Counted from the first letter of the stretch, positions 1 through 9,326 are shown. The stretch is 64,000 nt of DNA from Bacteroidetes bacterium UBA1947 (GCA_002336915.1 DDET01000061.1:1-64000), one strand, 5' to 3'. A program made the numbers and translations. Notes: generated from the sequence alone by a model not told the origin.

Positions 1-531
1 CCATGCACGCTCTTCGGGCAGGAAGCCGGAGGAATTCTTATTACTTACCGGGTTGTGGATGTCTATAGGCTTGTGGCAGATGTTGTAATCGCCGCAAACA
101 ATTAGCTTGGGGCGTGTTTTCCTTAGTTCGTTCAGGTAGTCGAAAAACTCATCCAGCCACTGGTATTTGTATACCTGCCTTTCACCGCCCGTGGTACCGC
201 TGGGGAAATATGCATTGATGAGTGTAACGTCGCCATAGTCGGCACGAATAACGCGGCCTTCGTAGTCGCTCTGGGTAATGCCATTGCCGTAGATGGCGAT
301 ATCGGGTTTCTCTTTCGAAAATATTGCTACACCGCTGTAACCTTTCTTTTGTGCGGAGAACATGAAGGGGTGGTAACCAGCCTCCACTATCATATTAAGG
401 TCTATATCGCCTTCCAGTGCTTTTATTTCCTGCATGCATATTATATCTGCCGGGTCGGTCTTCAGCCAATCTATAAAGCCTTTCTTGATGGCGCTGCGTA
501 CGCCGTTTACATTGTATGTTATGATGCGCAT
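1..531 (-). CDS. xth: Exodeoxyribonuclease III (AP endonuclease), 3' part outside window
   Basis: Base-excision-repair nuclease of the endonuclease/exonuclease/phosphatase superfamily, cutting DNA at abasic sites. About 177 N-terminal residues are present and the gene runs off the left edge. Visible family signatures are the start MRIITYNVNG, the metal-binding QEIK (Glu35), the NAYFPSG segment and GDYNICH. The start at 531 is chosen because MRIITYNVNGVRSA is the standard family N terminus. The gene starts 1 nt after the stop of the haem-binding-protein gene on the same strand, so the two are probably co-transcribed. Identification is firm; the catalytic C-terminal half cannot be seen. Confidence 0.93.
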   Translation of the reverse strand, partial: MRIITYNVNGVRSAIKKGFIDWLKTDPADIICMQEIKALEGDIDLNMIVEAGYHPFMFSAQKKGYSGVAIFSKEKPDIAIYGNGITQSDYEGRVIRADYGDVTLINAYFPSGTTGGERQVYKYQWLDEFFDYLNELRKTRPKLIVCGDYNICHKPIDIHNPVSNKNSSGFLPEERAW

Positions 532-532
532 C

Positions 533-979
533 CTATTGTATTTGTGCTATAGTGGTGTTAGCCCAGTCTTCTATTGCTTTCTTCTGTTCCGGTGTTAGTT
601 TTGCATCCTTGTGTATCCATGTATAGCTATCCAATGGCATTTCGCCTTCATTGATCTCTTTTATCATTTTTTGCAATTTTTTTATCTTCCTTTTCGCTGT
701 GTAGGTGCCAAACTGTGAAAAATTCAATTCATCCTTACCTTCTGATACATGGTCATTGAGCCACCATGTTATGGGCTGTACATTATTGTACCAGGGGTAG
801 CGGGTGCTATCGCTATGGCAGTCGTAGCAGGCCACACGCATGATGCTCTTTACATTGTCCGGCATGGGGTATATCGCTTCTATATGTTGCGGGCCGCGTG
901 CGGCGATATTTTTAGCTGGACGTATGAACTGGATGATGATGAATGCCAGCAGCAGGAATAGTAATATTTTCTTAAGCAT
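533..979 (-). CDS. Membrane-anchored haem-binding (CxxCH) protein
   Basis: 148-aa protein of the Bacteroidota haem-binding-domain family (PF14376 type). Residues 4-20 form one hydrophobic membrane anchor; the rest should face the periplasm. CYDCH at 51-55 is a c-type haem attachment motif, and the GEMPLDSY segment near 112-119 offers a methionine as possible distal ligand. Family members are usually described as cytochrome-like periplasmic proteins of unknown electron partner. It precedes the AP endonuclease gene by one base. The family assignment is based on the CYDCHSD...YPWY pattern; the physiological role is not known. Confidence 0.8.
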   Translation of the reverse strand: MLKKILLFLLLAFIIIQFIRPAKNIAARGPQHIEAIYPMPDNVKSIMRVACYDCHSDSTRYPWYNNVQPITWWLNDHVSEGKDELNFSQFGTYTAKRKIKKLQKMIKEINEGEMPLDSYTWIHKDAKLTPEQKKAIEDWANTTIAQIQ

Positions 980-1021
980 GTGGGAACTGTATGTTTAGTA
1001 AAAATAGTTTTTAAAAGGTAT

Positions 1022-1052
1022 AAAAAAAACGCCGCAAATTTGTTGCGGCGTT
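1022..1052 (-). terminator. Rho-independent terminator after the S9 peptidase gene
   Basis: Perfect 10-bp stem AACGCCGCAA / TTGCGGCGTT with a 5-nt loop; on the minus strand it is followed by a run of T. It lies 17 nt past the stop of the S9 peptidase gene. Confidence 0.85.
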
Positions 1053-1068
1053 CTTGTCCTAATAAATA

Positions 1069-3090
1069 TTATCTTAATGTCTCTTTCAGCCATTTGTAAA
1101 ACTCGCGCTGCCATGCTATGCCGTTCTGTGCATGCATCACCCAGTGATTCTCATTCGGGAAGTAAAGCAGCTTGCTTTTTATACCGCGTAGTTGTGCTGC
1201 CTGGAAGGCTTCCAGTCCCTGCTCGATAGGTACACGGTAGTCTATGCCGCCCTGCACGATCATAATAGGCGCATCCCATTTGCTTACAAAATTGCTTGGG
1301 TTGAATTTGTCGTAGCTCTTTGCATTCGATGCCTGCCAGTAAGGGCCGCCTATATCCCAGTTGGCAAACCACAGTTCCTCGGTAGTACCGTACCAGCTCT
1401 TCAGGTCAAAGAGGCCATCGTGCGCTATGAACGATTTAAAGCGGCCTTCGTGCATGCCTGCCAGCATATACACACTGTAGCCACCATAGCTGGCGCCTAC
1501 ACAGCCCATTTTGCTTTTATCCACATAGCTCTCCTGCGATACATCATCTATTGCCGCAAGGTAGTCGGCCATAGCCATACCGCCCCAGTCCTTGCTTATC
1601 TGCTCGTTCCACTTAGTACCAAAGCCGGGCAGGCCGTGGCGGTTGGGTGCAACAACTATATAACCGTTCGCAGCCATCAGCTGGAAATTCCAGCGGAAGC
1701 TGTAGAACTGTGACACTTCCGATTGCGGGCCACCCTGGCAATAAAGCAGGGTAGGGTACTTAAGATGGGGATTGAAATCGGGAGGGTATATCACCCATGT
1801 GCTCATTTTCTTACCATCTTTCAGGGTCACTTTGCGCATTTCCACTTTACCCATTTTTATACTATGGTAGGTGTCATCGTTCTCGTGCGATACCTGGTGC
1901 ATGCTGCCGTCCTTGCGGTTCACTGCATATATTTCGTTGGCATGGTTCATGTCGCAACGGGTCACTATTATTTCGTCTTTTGTTTCACCCACTATGCCGC
2001 TTATATCAAACTGGCCATCAGTTACCTGGCGTATGGTAGGTTCCGAGTCCTGTTTCAGGTTATCGGGCAGGTATGCTTCGAATAGTTGTTGTGTGCCTTT
2101 CCATGGGGCCGAGAAGTAGATGTTGCCATTGTTCACCCAGGTAAAACCTTCCACGGTACCGTCCCATGCAGCTGTCACATTTATCTTCCATGGTTTCGAT
2201 CCGCGTATGTCCATTACAATGATGTCGGCCTTGTCTGCTTCGTAGCCATCGTGCGCCATGCTCACCCATGCTATGCGGTTGCCATCGGGGCTGAACATAG
2301 GTTGTGTATCATACCCGGGCATGCCTGCTGTCCAGTTCATGGTACTGTGTGCAGCTACGTCATAATAGTACAGGTCGGTATTGGTGCTGGTAGCATATTC
2401 CTTGCCTGCTTTTTTCTTGCACACATATACCAGTCCTTTACTGTTGGGTTGCCATGCCAGGTCTTCGGCTCCCCCAAAGGGTTTTTGCGGGCAGTCGTAA
2501 GGCTCGTCCTGCATTATGTCCATGCCTTTGCCTTTTTTCACGTCAGCTATGAACACGTGCGAGTATTTACCATCCTCCCAGTTGTCCCAGTGGCGGTAGC
2601 TCAGGTCTTCATACACCTGAACCGTGGTCTTAGGCAGATCGGGGTATATATCTTTGCCCAGCATTGGTGTCACCATCACGTCTTTGGTATAGGCTATATA
2701 CCGGCCGTTGGGCGATACTTTTATATTGTCGGCATCCTGCATGCCACTGTAAAATGTTTTCCAGGTTTTGCCATTGTCCTCACTGGCGAATAAGGCTTTG
2801 CCATCGCTGGCATACCATACGTTCTTATCTTTCTGCACTATCTCTTTGCCCTCAGCCATTTTGTACTCTTTCTTTTGGGCTGTGGTCACATCTATTACGT
2901 AGTGTGTGGTTGTGTTCTTCTCTGTTCTCCAGTCATACTGCTTGGATGAGTAAAAGATACGGTCACCACCGGGCGACACGCCTTCGCCGCTCACACGCTT
3001 CAGGCCCCAGAGCATTTCCGGGGTCATACGGTTCTGTGCATCCGCAGCAAATGAAGCCAGTAGCAAAACAGATATTAATATTTTTTTCAT
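1069..3090 (-). CDS. Secreted S9 family (prolyl-oligopeptidase type) serine peptidase
   Basis: 673-aa exported peptidase. Residues 1-18 are a signal peptide ending in A-D-A. The middle (about 30-430) has repeated WD40/PD40-like beta-propeller segments such as SPGGDRI, SPNGRYIA and SPDGNRIAW, as in dipeptidyl-peptidase/acylaminoacyl-peptidase relatives. The C-terminal alpha/beta-hydrolase domain has nucleophile Ser534 in GASYGG, Asp617 in GGIDYRVP and His649 in NENHW. It should cleave short peptides in the periplasm or at the surface. It follows the Ig-like lipoprotein gene by 28 nt on the same strand and ends at a clear terminator, so it is probably the last gene of a two-gene operon. Confidence 0.9.
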   Translation of the reverse strand: MKKILISVLLLASFAADAQNRMTPEMLWGLKRVSGEGVSPGGDRIFYSSKQYDWRTEKNTTTHYVIDVTTAQKKEYKMAEGKEIVQKDKNVWYASDGKALFASEDNGKTWKTFYSGMQDADNIKVSPNGRYIAYTKDVMVTPMLGKDIYPDLPKTTVQVYEDLSYRHWDNWEDGKYSHVFIADVKKGKGMDIMQDEPYDCPQKPFGGAEDLAWQPNSKGLVYVCKKKAGKEYATSTNTDLYYYDVAAHSTMNWTAGMPGYDTQPMFSPDGNRIAWVSMAHDGYEADKADIIVMDIRGSKPWKINVTAAWDGTVEGFTWVNNGNIYFSAPWKGTQQLFEAYLPDNLKQDSEPTIRQVTDGQFDISGIVGETKDEIIVTRCDMNHANEIYAVNRKDGSMHQVSHENDDTYHSIKMGKVEMRKVTLKDGKKMSTWVIYPPDFNPHLKYPTLLYCQGGPQSEVSQFYSFRWNFQLMAANGYIVVAPNRHGLPGFGTKWNEQISKDWGGMAMADYLAAIDDVSQESYVDKSKMGCVGASYGGYSVYMLAGMHEGRFKSFIAHDGLFDLKSWYGTTEELWFANWDIGGPYWQASNAKSYDKFNPSNFVSKWDAPIMIVQGGIDYRVPIEQGLEAFQAAQLRGIKSKLLYFPNENHWVMHAQNGIAWQREFYKWLKETLR

Positions 3091-3118
3091 ATTTAAACTT
3101 TACAGTGAGGCAAAATAA

Positions 3119-4606
3119 TCATTTTCTCTTTTGCGGGCTATCTTTTTCCTTATTATCCCCCATTTTGGGCTTCTTTACTTCTTCAAAGTCTACAGTGTTT
3201 TCCCATCCGGCCTTCAATAGTACCCCGTTCTTATAAGGTATCACTACTTCGGGTTGCCTGCGGCCCATCAGGTCGCCGGTGTCCCATTTGCCATTGCCAT
3301 TGGCATCTGTGATGATCAGCATGCTATAATTGCCCGGTTGCAGCAGTACAAGGCGCACCATGGTATCGGCCACCGGTTTTTGCCATATAGTGTCCTTATC
3401 GTTCTTTATCAGCAATACGTAACCCGGGCCCAGGTACTTGCCCGGCAGGTGCACATTCAGCTTGCCGTAGTCCTCGTCGCCCTGTGTGCGGAACACATAT
3501 TTTGATGGCATCACCTCGTTGCCAGATGTATCTTTGGCAAAACCCTTATGTATCTTAAGGGTGTACACAGTGTTCTCTTTCCATGCTGCATTTACCAGCA
3601 GTACGTCCTTCCTCAGGCTATCACGTTTAATGGTCGTTTCCACCAGCACATCGGTAGTGTCCAGGTACATGCTTAGCTTTCCGTTTGTTACACTGTCAAT
3701 AGTGCTGCTGAATTTTATTTCTATAGGCTTTGTGATGTCCTTGGTACGCTTTGCCTTGTTCGTCGTGTCCACATTGAGGGTATAGGTAAAATCAGCTTTT
3801 GAGTCGGCCTTCGGTTTCGCTGTCGCTGCCCGCCGTATCTCTTTCAGGCTATCAGTCTTAAACCTTGATGTGTCGGGTATTTCGGGGAACAGGCGCAGCA
3901 GTATTTTGGGAGCTGCCGTATCGCCCGGCTGTATGGTCTTTTCCGTAAATGCTATCCATTCGTTGTTGCCATCGTACACCAGGTTGTTATTGGCATCGCG
4001 CAGGGCATATATCTTTAACTTTCTGCCGGGCAGCCCTTTTATAGAAAAATGGCCATTATTTACTTTGCCCACATACATAGGTTTTTCCTGCAGCACAGCA
4101 CTGTCGGTTTTTGAGGCACTGTACAGTAAGACAGTTGCACTTGTGTCGGGCATACCGGTAACAGCATTTATCACCTCACCGCTTATCTCCAGCGAGTCGA
4201 AATAACTGCCCGTGCTGAATGTATAGGTGTAACCTTTGAAGGGATTCCCTTCGTGCACATCTTTGATAGCATTCCCGAAAGAAATACGGTAAGTGGTATT
4301 GGCCTGCAGCAGGCTGTCCTCTATTTTAACAGTTACTTTTTTGTATGCACCCGTCACGCTTATCGGTATCGACAGGATGGGCGATATCTCCACTTCTTTT
4401 GAAGCGTCCACAACGTTCACAAACTCGTCAAAATGCAGTTCCAGCTTTTTCACCCTGGTGTCCAGCATGGAGTCTTTGGGACTTACCGATACCAGTTTGG
4501 GCGCTTTGGTGTCTTTTTTGCCCCCTGGCAGGGTCGAAATATTGGCGCAGCCAATAGCCAGTATGGTTATGATGCACAATACAATAAAGCTGCGGAAACC
4601 ACTCAT
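3119..4606 (-). CDS. Ig-like (SbsA/Big_5) domain lipoprotein
   Basis: 495-aa predicted lipoprotein. The start at 4606 is chosen because it gives MSGFRSFIVL, a hydrophobic stretch and lipobox LAIGC with Cys20; the frame is open for 23 more codons upstream but these do not look like a signal peptide. TKAPKLVSVSPKD and LHFDEFV near residues 35-65 fit the SbsA-type Ig-like domain (PF13205). The rest is beta-rich with extracellular-matrix-like segments. Such proteins are common outer-membrane lipoproteins in Bacteroidota with no assigned biochemical role. It probably shares a transcript with the S9 peptidase 28 nt downstream. Confidence 0.75.
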   Translation of the reverse strand: MSGFRSFIVLCIITILAIGCANISTLPGGKKDTKAPKLVSVSPKDSMLDTRVKKLELHFDEFVNVVDASKEVEISPILSIPISVTGAYKKVTVKIEDSLLQANTTYRISFGNAIKDVHEGNPFKGYTYTFSTGSYFDSLEISGEVINAVTGMPDTSATVLLYSASKTDSAVLQEKPMYVGKVNNGHFSIKGLPGRKLKIYALRDANNNLVYDGNNEWIAFTEKTIQPGDTAAPKILLRLFPEIPDTSRFKTDSLKEIRRAATAKPKADSKADFTYTLNVDTTNKAKRTKDITKPIEIKFSSTIDSVTNGKLSMYLDTTDVLVETTIKRDSLRKDVLLVNAAWKENTVYTLKIHKGFAKDTSGNEVMPSKYVFRTQGDEDYGKLNVHLPGKYLGPGYVLLIKNDKDTIWQKPVADTMVRLVLLQPGNYSMLIITDANGNGKWDTGDLMGRRQPEVVIPYKNGVLLKAGWENTVDFEEVKKPKMGDNKEKDSPQKRK

Positions 4607-4728
4607 TTGCGGCCAAAAATAGCACATATGTGCCAACCAATGCAGCCTAATTGCGGCCTTAACATATAAAATCACCTTATTTTCCCAAACAAGCTTAATT
4701 TTTTACTGTGGGACTTTAAACTTTTGGC

Positions 4729-4759
4729 TTGGTTCGATATGTAAAATTTCGTATGTTTG
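4729..4759 (+). promoter_or_regulatory. Bacteroidota-type promoter upstream of the glutathione peroxidase gene
   Basis: TTG at 4729-4731, a 20-nt spacer and TATGTTTG at 4752-4759 match the Bacteroidota sigma-A consensus TTG-N17-23-TAnnTTTG. The ATG at 4786 is 26 nt further on. Confidence 0.6.
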
Positions 4760-4785
4760 TTATTCAATTTTAAAAACTCATAGGT

Positions 4786-5331
4786 ATGATGCTTTCAATA
4801 CTGTTAATGTTCCAGTTCCTTTTTGCCCCTGCGCCTAAAGCAGATGCTATACCCAAAAGCATTTATGATTTTAAAGTAGAGTCGCTTACGGGTGGCACTA
4901 TCGATTTTTCTGCTTTTAAGGGCAAGAAGATATTGATCGTTAATACTGCTTCTCAATGTGGCAATACCCATCAGTATGCAGATCTTCAGAAGATATATGA
5001 TAAATATCAAGGGAAGTTGGTTATCGTGGGTTTCCCTGCCAATGATTTTGGCAAGCAGGAGCCCGGAAGCAACCAGGAGATAGCTGAATTCTGCACACAG
5101 AAATATAATGTTACTTTCCCTATGGCCGCAAAAATATCGGTAGTGGGCGATGATATGGCACCAATATACCAGTGGCTGACACAAAAGAAATTCAACGGCT
5201 TACAGGATAGCCAGGTGCAGTGGAACTTCCAGAAGTACCTGATAGATGAGAATGGTAAGCTGGTAGCAGTATTTGAAGCAGGCATGAGCCCACTGCGCTC
5301 GATGGTTACAGACGCAATAGAGAAAAAATAG
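4786..5331 (+). CDS. Secreted glutathione-peroxidase-family thiol peroxidase
   Basis: 181-aa peroxidase of the thioredoxin-fold GPx family, with an N-terminal hydrophobic export signal (about residues 1-21). The peroxidatic site is Cys58 in NTASQCG; Gln91 (in GKQEPG) and Trp146-Asn147 (in WNFQKY) complete the usual tetrad. Cys103 (EFCTQKY) sits where the resolving cysteine of thioredoxin-dependent GPx enzymes lies, so thioredoxin rather than glutathione is the likely reductant. It has its own promoter and a strong terminator. A close paralogue follows directly. Reduction of periplasmic hydroperoxides is inferred from the family. Confidence 0.9.
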   Translation: MMLSILLMFQFLFAPAPKADAIPKSIYDFKVESLTGGTIDFSAFKGKKILIVNTASQCGNTHQYADLQKIYDKYQGKLVIVGFPANDFGKQEPGSNQEIAEFCTQKYNVTFPMAAKISVVGDDMAPIYQWLTQKKFNGLQDSQVQWNFQKYLIDENGKLVAVFEAGMSPLRSMVTDAIEKK

Positions 5332-5355
5332 AATCTAAATAATTTAAACATATTG

Positions 5356-5384
5356 AAAGGTTCAAGCCCCGGCTTGAACCTTTT
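5356..5384 (+). terminator. Rho-independent terminator after the first GPx gene
   Basis: 13-bp perfect stem AAAGGTTCAAGCC / GGCTTGAACCTTT separated by CC, followed by T-rich sequence; it separates the two GPx genes. Confidence 0.85.
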
Positions 5385-5473
5385 GCTTTTACATAAGACA
5401 GGTAATGATTCCCAGATAAAATCAGGGAAATCCCATCAAATCATGGCTCAAACCTTTTTCCGTAATTTTGCTT

Positions 5474-6031
5474 ATGTATTTAATGAATACAGGCACCGCA
5501 TCAATTCTACTTTTGTTCTCTTTCTTTTTTAAGCCGAAACCACAGGAGCATATCCCCGTCAGCATCTACGATTTCAAGGTCGAGGGGCTCACTGGTGGCG
5601 TTATTGACTTTTCTGCTTTCAAGGGCAGGAAGATACTGATCGTCAATACTGCATCACATTGTGGCTATACACCACAATATAAAGAGCTGGAGGCCCTGCA
5701 TAAAAAGTATGCGGACAAGTTGGTTGTGGTTGGTTTCCCTTCCAATAATTTTATGTTCCAGGAGCGGGGTAGTAATAAGGAGATAGAGGAATTTTGCAAA
5801 GAGAACTATGGTGTCACTTTCCCCATGGCGGCCAAGATATCTGTAAAGGGACGGAAGCAGGCACCCATCTACCAATGGCTGACCAATGAAAAATACAACC
5901 ACTACAAAAACACCAGCGTAAAGTGGAACTTCCAGAAATATCTTATTGATGAAAATGGCCGGCTCATTGATGTTTTTTATACTTCTACGAAGCCGGATGA
6001 TCCTGTAATAATAAAAGCTATTGAACAGTAA
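5474..6031 (+). CDS. Second glutathione-peroxidase-family protein
   Basis: 185-aa paralogue of the preceding gene, with the shared segment NFQKYLIDENG and the same layout. Peroxidatic Cys63 (NTASHCG), Gln96, Trp151-Asn152 and resolving-position Cys108 are present. It differs where the usual FGxQEPG reads FMFQERG, replacing the conserved Pro and Gly, which may change substrate access. ATG at 5474 is chosen; ATG 5483 is also possible, and an upstream in-frame TTG at 5468 is less likely. An N-terminal hydrophobic segment (about residues 9-20) suggests export or membrane anchoring. The next small gene begins 1 nt after its stop. Confidence 0.88.
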   Translation: MYLMNTGTASILLLFSFFFKPKPQEHIPVSIYDFKVEGLTGGVIDFSAFKGRKILIVNTASHCGYTPQYKELEALHKKYADKLVVVGFPSNNFMFQERGSNKEIEEFCKENYGVTFPMAAKISVKGRKQAPIYQWLTNEKYNHYKNTSVKWNFQKYLIDENGRLIDVFYTSTKPDDPVIIKAIEQ

Positions 6032-6032
6032 A

Positions 6033-6425
6033 ATGATGGATTCTATGAGAAAGATACTTTTGATAGTTCCACTATTGTTGTGCATACTTACTAACAGCGA
6101 TGCGCAAAGTCAGGCAGCAGCAAAGCATAAAACAACTCATGCGGCCAAGGCTGCATTGGTCATCTCTTTCTACAGCATAGGTTCAGGCACTAACAGCGAC
6201 GTATATAATGCTGTGATAACTGCTATCAAACAACACAATGCAAAAAACCATGCAAAGCTAAAATACGAAGAGATACATTGGGGCAAAGAAGGGGAGCGCG
6301 ATCTGTGCTTTCCCGTACAGTCAACCAGAAATTTCAAGCAATTTGTAAGGAAGATAAAAACAAAATATGCTGCTGCAGAACATGTGCGTATACAGGAAAA
6401 TGCTCCCTGCAGAGCTGAAAAATAG
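6033..6425 (+). CDS. Small secreted protein of unknown function
   Basis: About 130 aa with a cleavable signal peptide (hydrophobic MRKILLIVPLLLC, then DAQS). The mature part is lysine-rich and basic, with two cysteines (CFPVQ and NAPC near the end). ATG 6033 follows the GPx stop by one base; ATG 6045, which starts the signal peptide proper, is an equally good start. No domain is recognised. Tight spacing to the GPx gene suggests a shared transcript and possibly a role in the same envelope redox context, but that is inference. Confidence 0.65.
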   Translation: MMDSMRKILLIVPLLLCILTNSDAQSQAAAKHKTTHAAKAALVISFYSIGSGTNSDVYNAVITAIKQHNAKNHAKLKYEEIHWGKEGERDLCFPVQSTRNFKQFVRKIKTKYAAAEHVRIQENAPCRAEK

Positions 6426-6427
6426 CC

Positions 6428-6455
6428 TTGGCCGCCTCTGTAATGAATATTTTTG
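6428..6455 (+). promoter_or_regulatory. Bacteroidota-type promoter before the 6487 gene
   Basis: TTG at 6428-6430, a 17-nt spacer and TATTTTTG at 6448-6455 fit TTG-N17-23-TAnnTTTG. It lies about 30 nt before the gene that precedes the TonB receptor. Confidence 0.5.
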
Positions 6456-6486
6456 CCTAATTTGTCCTCGTTAATAAAACGCTGCT

Positions 6487-7047
6487 TTGCAACAACTTAT
6501 AAAGCGATTCGCTGCCTTTTTGCACATAATTCCCGTGTATGTGTTGGTGTTTGTTCTGTTTTGGTGCAATGCAGGCTCACTTCTGTGGACGAGCGTACGC
6601 GAGGGTTGTTACCATTACATGCAGGCGCATCATGCAAATGCAGGTGCCCGCGATACAATAGCTATTACCGAGGCCAAATTGAAGAGCGGTGCTGACTTGC
6701 TGTGGACAAAGCGAAAGGAGTGTCGGTATAAAGGCAGGATGTTCGATGTATACAAGCAAATAGCTGTAGATGGTAAAGTATTGCTCATAGGCCGCTACGA
6801 CAAAACGGACGATAACCTTTTGGACATACTGGTTGACTACTTTGATGATCGATCCGATAAGCCTGCCGATGATACTGAGTCATCTTCTCCTCAATGGATA
6901 ACAGAAGCGGTCATAACTGTACAAGAATGGATACGTCCTTTATTTTTTGATAAGTTGCAAGCTAAGATCATTCCCCCCGAACTGTTTTTCAGTTCTTTTA
7001 AATTACCCGTGCTTTCAGAGCCGCCCGATATGAGTACTGTTTATTAA
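6487..7047 (+). CDS. Single-span envelope protein, upstream partner of the TonB receptor
   Basis: 186-aa protein with one strongly hydrophobic N-terminal segment (about residues 10-28) and a mixed-charge soluble remainder. No family is recognised with certainty. No ATG lies near the N terminus, so TTG at 6487 is used as start; this is the weakest part of the call. It is preceded by a promoter-like element and followed after 62 nt by the haem-type TonB receptor on the same strand, so co-expression is likely and a role in metal/haem uptake or its regulation is a reasonable inference. Confidence 0.6.
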   Translation: MQQLIKRFAAFLHIIPVYVLVFVLFWCNAGSLLWTSVREGCYHYMQAHHANAGARDTIAITEAKLKSGADLLWTKRKECRYKGRMFDVYKQIAVDGKVLLIGRYDKTDDNLLDILVDYFDDRSDKPADDTESSSPQWITEAVITVQEWIRPLFFDKLQAKIIPPELFFSSFKLPVLSEPPDMSTVY

Positions 7048-7109
7048 TGGTATGTGCATTTCCTTTCGCAGGGGCGAAGGAGTATTATTTATTATCTAAA
7101 CAGTATTTT

Positions 7110-9326
7110 ATGAATCGTAAGTTACTACTTGCATTATTAAGTGTATCTACAACCGTAACAAGTCTCATGGCGCAGGTCGATACTTCGGCCATCCACCCTG
7201 TACAAATGGATGAATTTATTTTTTCGGCCAATAAGTTTGAAGAGAATAAGAAAAATGTTACCCGGTCTATCCAGCTGATCAACAAGCAGGAGATGGAATG
7301 GGCGATGCCACAAACAAGCGCCACACTACTGGAACAAACAGGTAACGTGTTCATACAGCGCAGCCAGGCGGGTGGCGGTAGCGCGGTATTGAGAGGCTTT
7401 GAAGCCAGCAGGGTACAGACAGTAATAGACGGTGTACGCATGAACAATGCCATATACCGCGCCGGGCATTTGCAAAACCTGATCACAGTTGACAATAACA
7501 TACTGGAGCGTGTGGAAGTGCTTTACGGGCCTGCTTCTACATTGTATGGCAGCGATGCATTGGGCGGTGTTATTATCTTTAATACAATACAGCCGCAGCT
7601 TTCGGATACAGGCAAGGCAAAGGCGACAGGAAACGCTATGGGGCGCTATAGTTCGGCATACAATGAAGCTACCGGCCATGCCGACTTTAATATTGGGTTT
7701 AAAAAATTCGCTTCACTCACCTCCTTTACATATAGCCGCTTTGGCGACCTGCGGCAGGGTAATGACCGCAATCCCTTTTACGGTGGTTTTGGCTTGCGTA
7801 AGGAATACGTTGAGCGCATCAATGATGTGGATAGTATAGTTGCAAACGATGACCCTAATGTGCAGAAACAAAGCGGCTACACCCAGGTGGATGTACTGGA
7901 GAAATTATTGTACCAACAGAACGAACATATATCGCATAGCCTCAACCTGCAATACTCAACCAGTAGCGATATTCCGCGCTATGATCGGCTTACTGATGTG
8001 AAAGGTGGCAAACTGCGCTACGCACAATGGTACTATGGCCCGCAAGATCGTAGGATGGCAGCCTACCAGTTCAATGCCGTATCACTGCCAGGCTTCTTCA
8101 ATGAAATTAAAGCAGGCCTTAACTACCAGGGAATAGAAGAAAGCCGTCACCAGCGCGAGCGGGGCAAGAACGGATTGCAAAACCGTATTGAGAACCTCAG
8201 TGTTATAGGTTATAACGTGGACCTAAGGAAATTAATGGGCAGGCATGAACTGACCATTGGTACAGATGGCCAATATAACAAAGTGAATTCTGAAGCCAAT
8301 ACCAAAGACATTGTTACAGGTGAAGAAAAGCCCCTCGATACCCGGTATCCCGATGGTGGCAGCACTATGTATTATGGTGCGGTGTATGCCCAGCATCTTT
8401 ATAAGATCGTGTACAACAAGCTGGTGCTGAATGATGGTGTACGCCTTAATTATACCAGTCTCAACTCGAAGTTCAATGACACCACCTTTTACCCTTTCCC
8501 CTTCCACGAAGCAAAACAGCAGAACATAGCCTGGAGTGGCAATCTTGGCCTTGCTTATATGCCCGGCACGCGCTGGCGCATCGCCGTGAATGGCTCTACA
8601 GGTTTCCGTGCGCCCAACGTAGATGATATGGCCAAGGTATTTGAATCGGCCGGTGGTGCATACCTGATGGTGCCTAACCCGGAACTGAAACCGGAGTATA
8701 CTTACAATGCCGACCTGGGTATTACCTACATCGCCGGTAATGCGCTGAAGGTGGAAGCAGGTGGCTTCTATACATGGTTCAAAAATGCTATTGTGACCGA
8801 CAAGTTTACATTGAATGGTGAGGACAGTGTGGAATACAATGGTTCAGCCACTGCCGTAATGGCCAGCCAGAATAAGGCAAGTGCATACCTCTATGGTTTC
8901 AACGCTGCCATAACTGCCAACTTTGGCAAGCATGTTACGTTATACAGTACGCTCAATCACGTATTTGGCCGCTATATAAATGCAGCCGGTGTCGAGGTGC
9001 CGCTGGACCATATACCCCCTACCCTCGGCAAAACCAGTTTGACCTATCGGCAGGGCCATTTTACCGGCGAGGTCTATGTATTGTATAATGGCATTAAGAT
9101 GCTGAAGGACTACAGCCCATCGGGAGAAGATAACATTGTATATGCTACAGCAAACGGCATGCCGGCCTGGTATACGCTGAACCTAAGGCTTGGTTATACT
9201 ATCACTAAGAACGTGGCAGTGCAGGCAGCGCTGGAAAATATTATGGACGCTAACTATCGCACCTTTGCTTCGGGCATTAGTTCCCCCGGAAGAAACCTGG
9301 TACTGACATTACGTGGCAGGTTATAA
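7110..9326 (+). CDS. TonB-dependent outer-membrane receptor, haem/haemoglobin type
   Basis: 738-aa receptor. The start at 7110 is chosen because it begins the signal peptide MNRKLLLALLSVS...LMAQ. A plug domain (about residues 40-170) includes the Q-x-G-G-G-x-A-V-L-R-G-F motif and the YGSDALGG segment. The beta-barrel follows. FRAPN near residue 500 and PNPELKPE match the FRAP/NPNL boxes described for haem and haemoglobin receptors, and the chain ends in a barrel strand with terminal aromatic/Leu pattern. It should import haem or a haem-protein ligand using TonB energy. A terminator follows 22 nt after the stop. Confidence 0.88.
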   Translation: MNRKLLLALLSVSTTVTSLMAQVDTSAIHPVQMDEFIFSANKFEENKKNVTRSIQLINKQEMEWAMPQTSATLLEQTGNVFIQRSQAGGGSAVLRGFEASRVQTVIDGVRMNNAIYRAGHLQNLITVDNNILERVEVLYGPASTLYGSDALGGVIIFNTIQPQLSDTGKAKATGNAMGRYSSAYNEATGHADFNIGFKKFASLTSFTYSRFGDLRQGNDRNPFYGGFGLRKEYVERINDVDSIVANDDPNVQKQSGYTQVDVLEKLLYQQNEHISHSLNLQYSTSSDIPRYDRLTDVKGGKLRYAQWYYGPQDRRMAAYQFNAVSLPGFFNEIKAGLNYQGIEESRHQRERGKNGLQNRIENLSVIGYNVDLRKLMGRHELTIGTDGQYNKVNSEANTKDIVTGEEKPLDTRYPDGGSTMYYGAVYAQHLYKIVYNKLVLNDGVRLNYTSLNSKFNDTTFYPFPFHEAKQQNIAWSGNLGLAYMPGTRWRIAVNGSTGFRAPNVDDMAKVFESAGGAYLMVPNPELKPEYTYNADLGITYIAGNALKVEAGGFYTWFKNAIVTDKFTLNGEDSVEYNGSATAVMASQNKASAYLYGFNAAITANFGKHVTLYSTLNHVFGRYINAAGVEVPLDHIPPTLGKTSLTYRQGHFTGEVYVLYNGIKMLKDYSPSGEDNIVYATANGMPAWYTLNLRLGYTITKNVAVQAALENIMDANYRTFASGISSPGRNLVLTLRGRL

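Noticed and set aside
2086..2793. 235-codon open frame antisense to the S9 peptidase gene
   Set aside because: Shadow of the peptidase gene; the translation is rich in His, Tyr and Val as usual for antisense frames.
5463..5470. TAATTTTG as promoter element of the second GPx gene
   Set aside because: It sits 4 nt before the chosen start and has no TTG box at the right distance, so a transcription start there would fall inside the gene.
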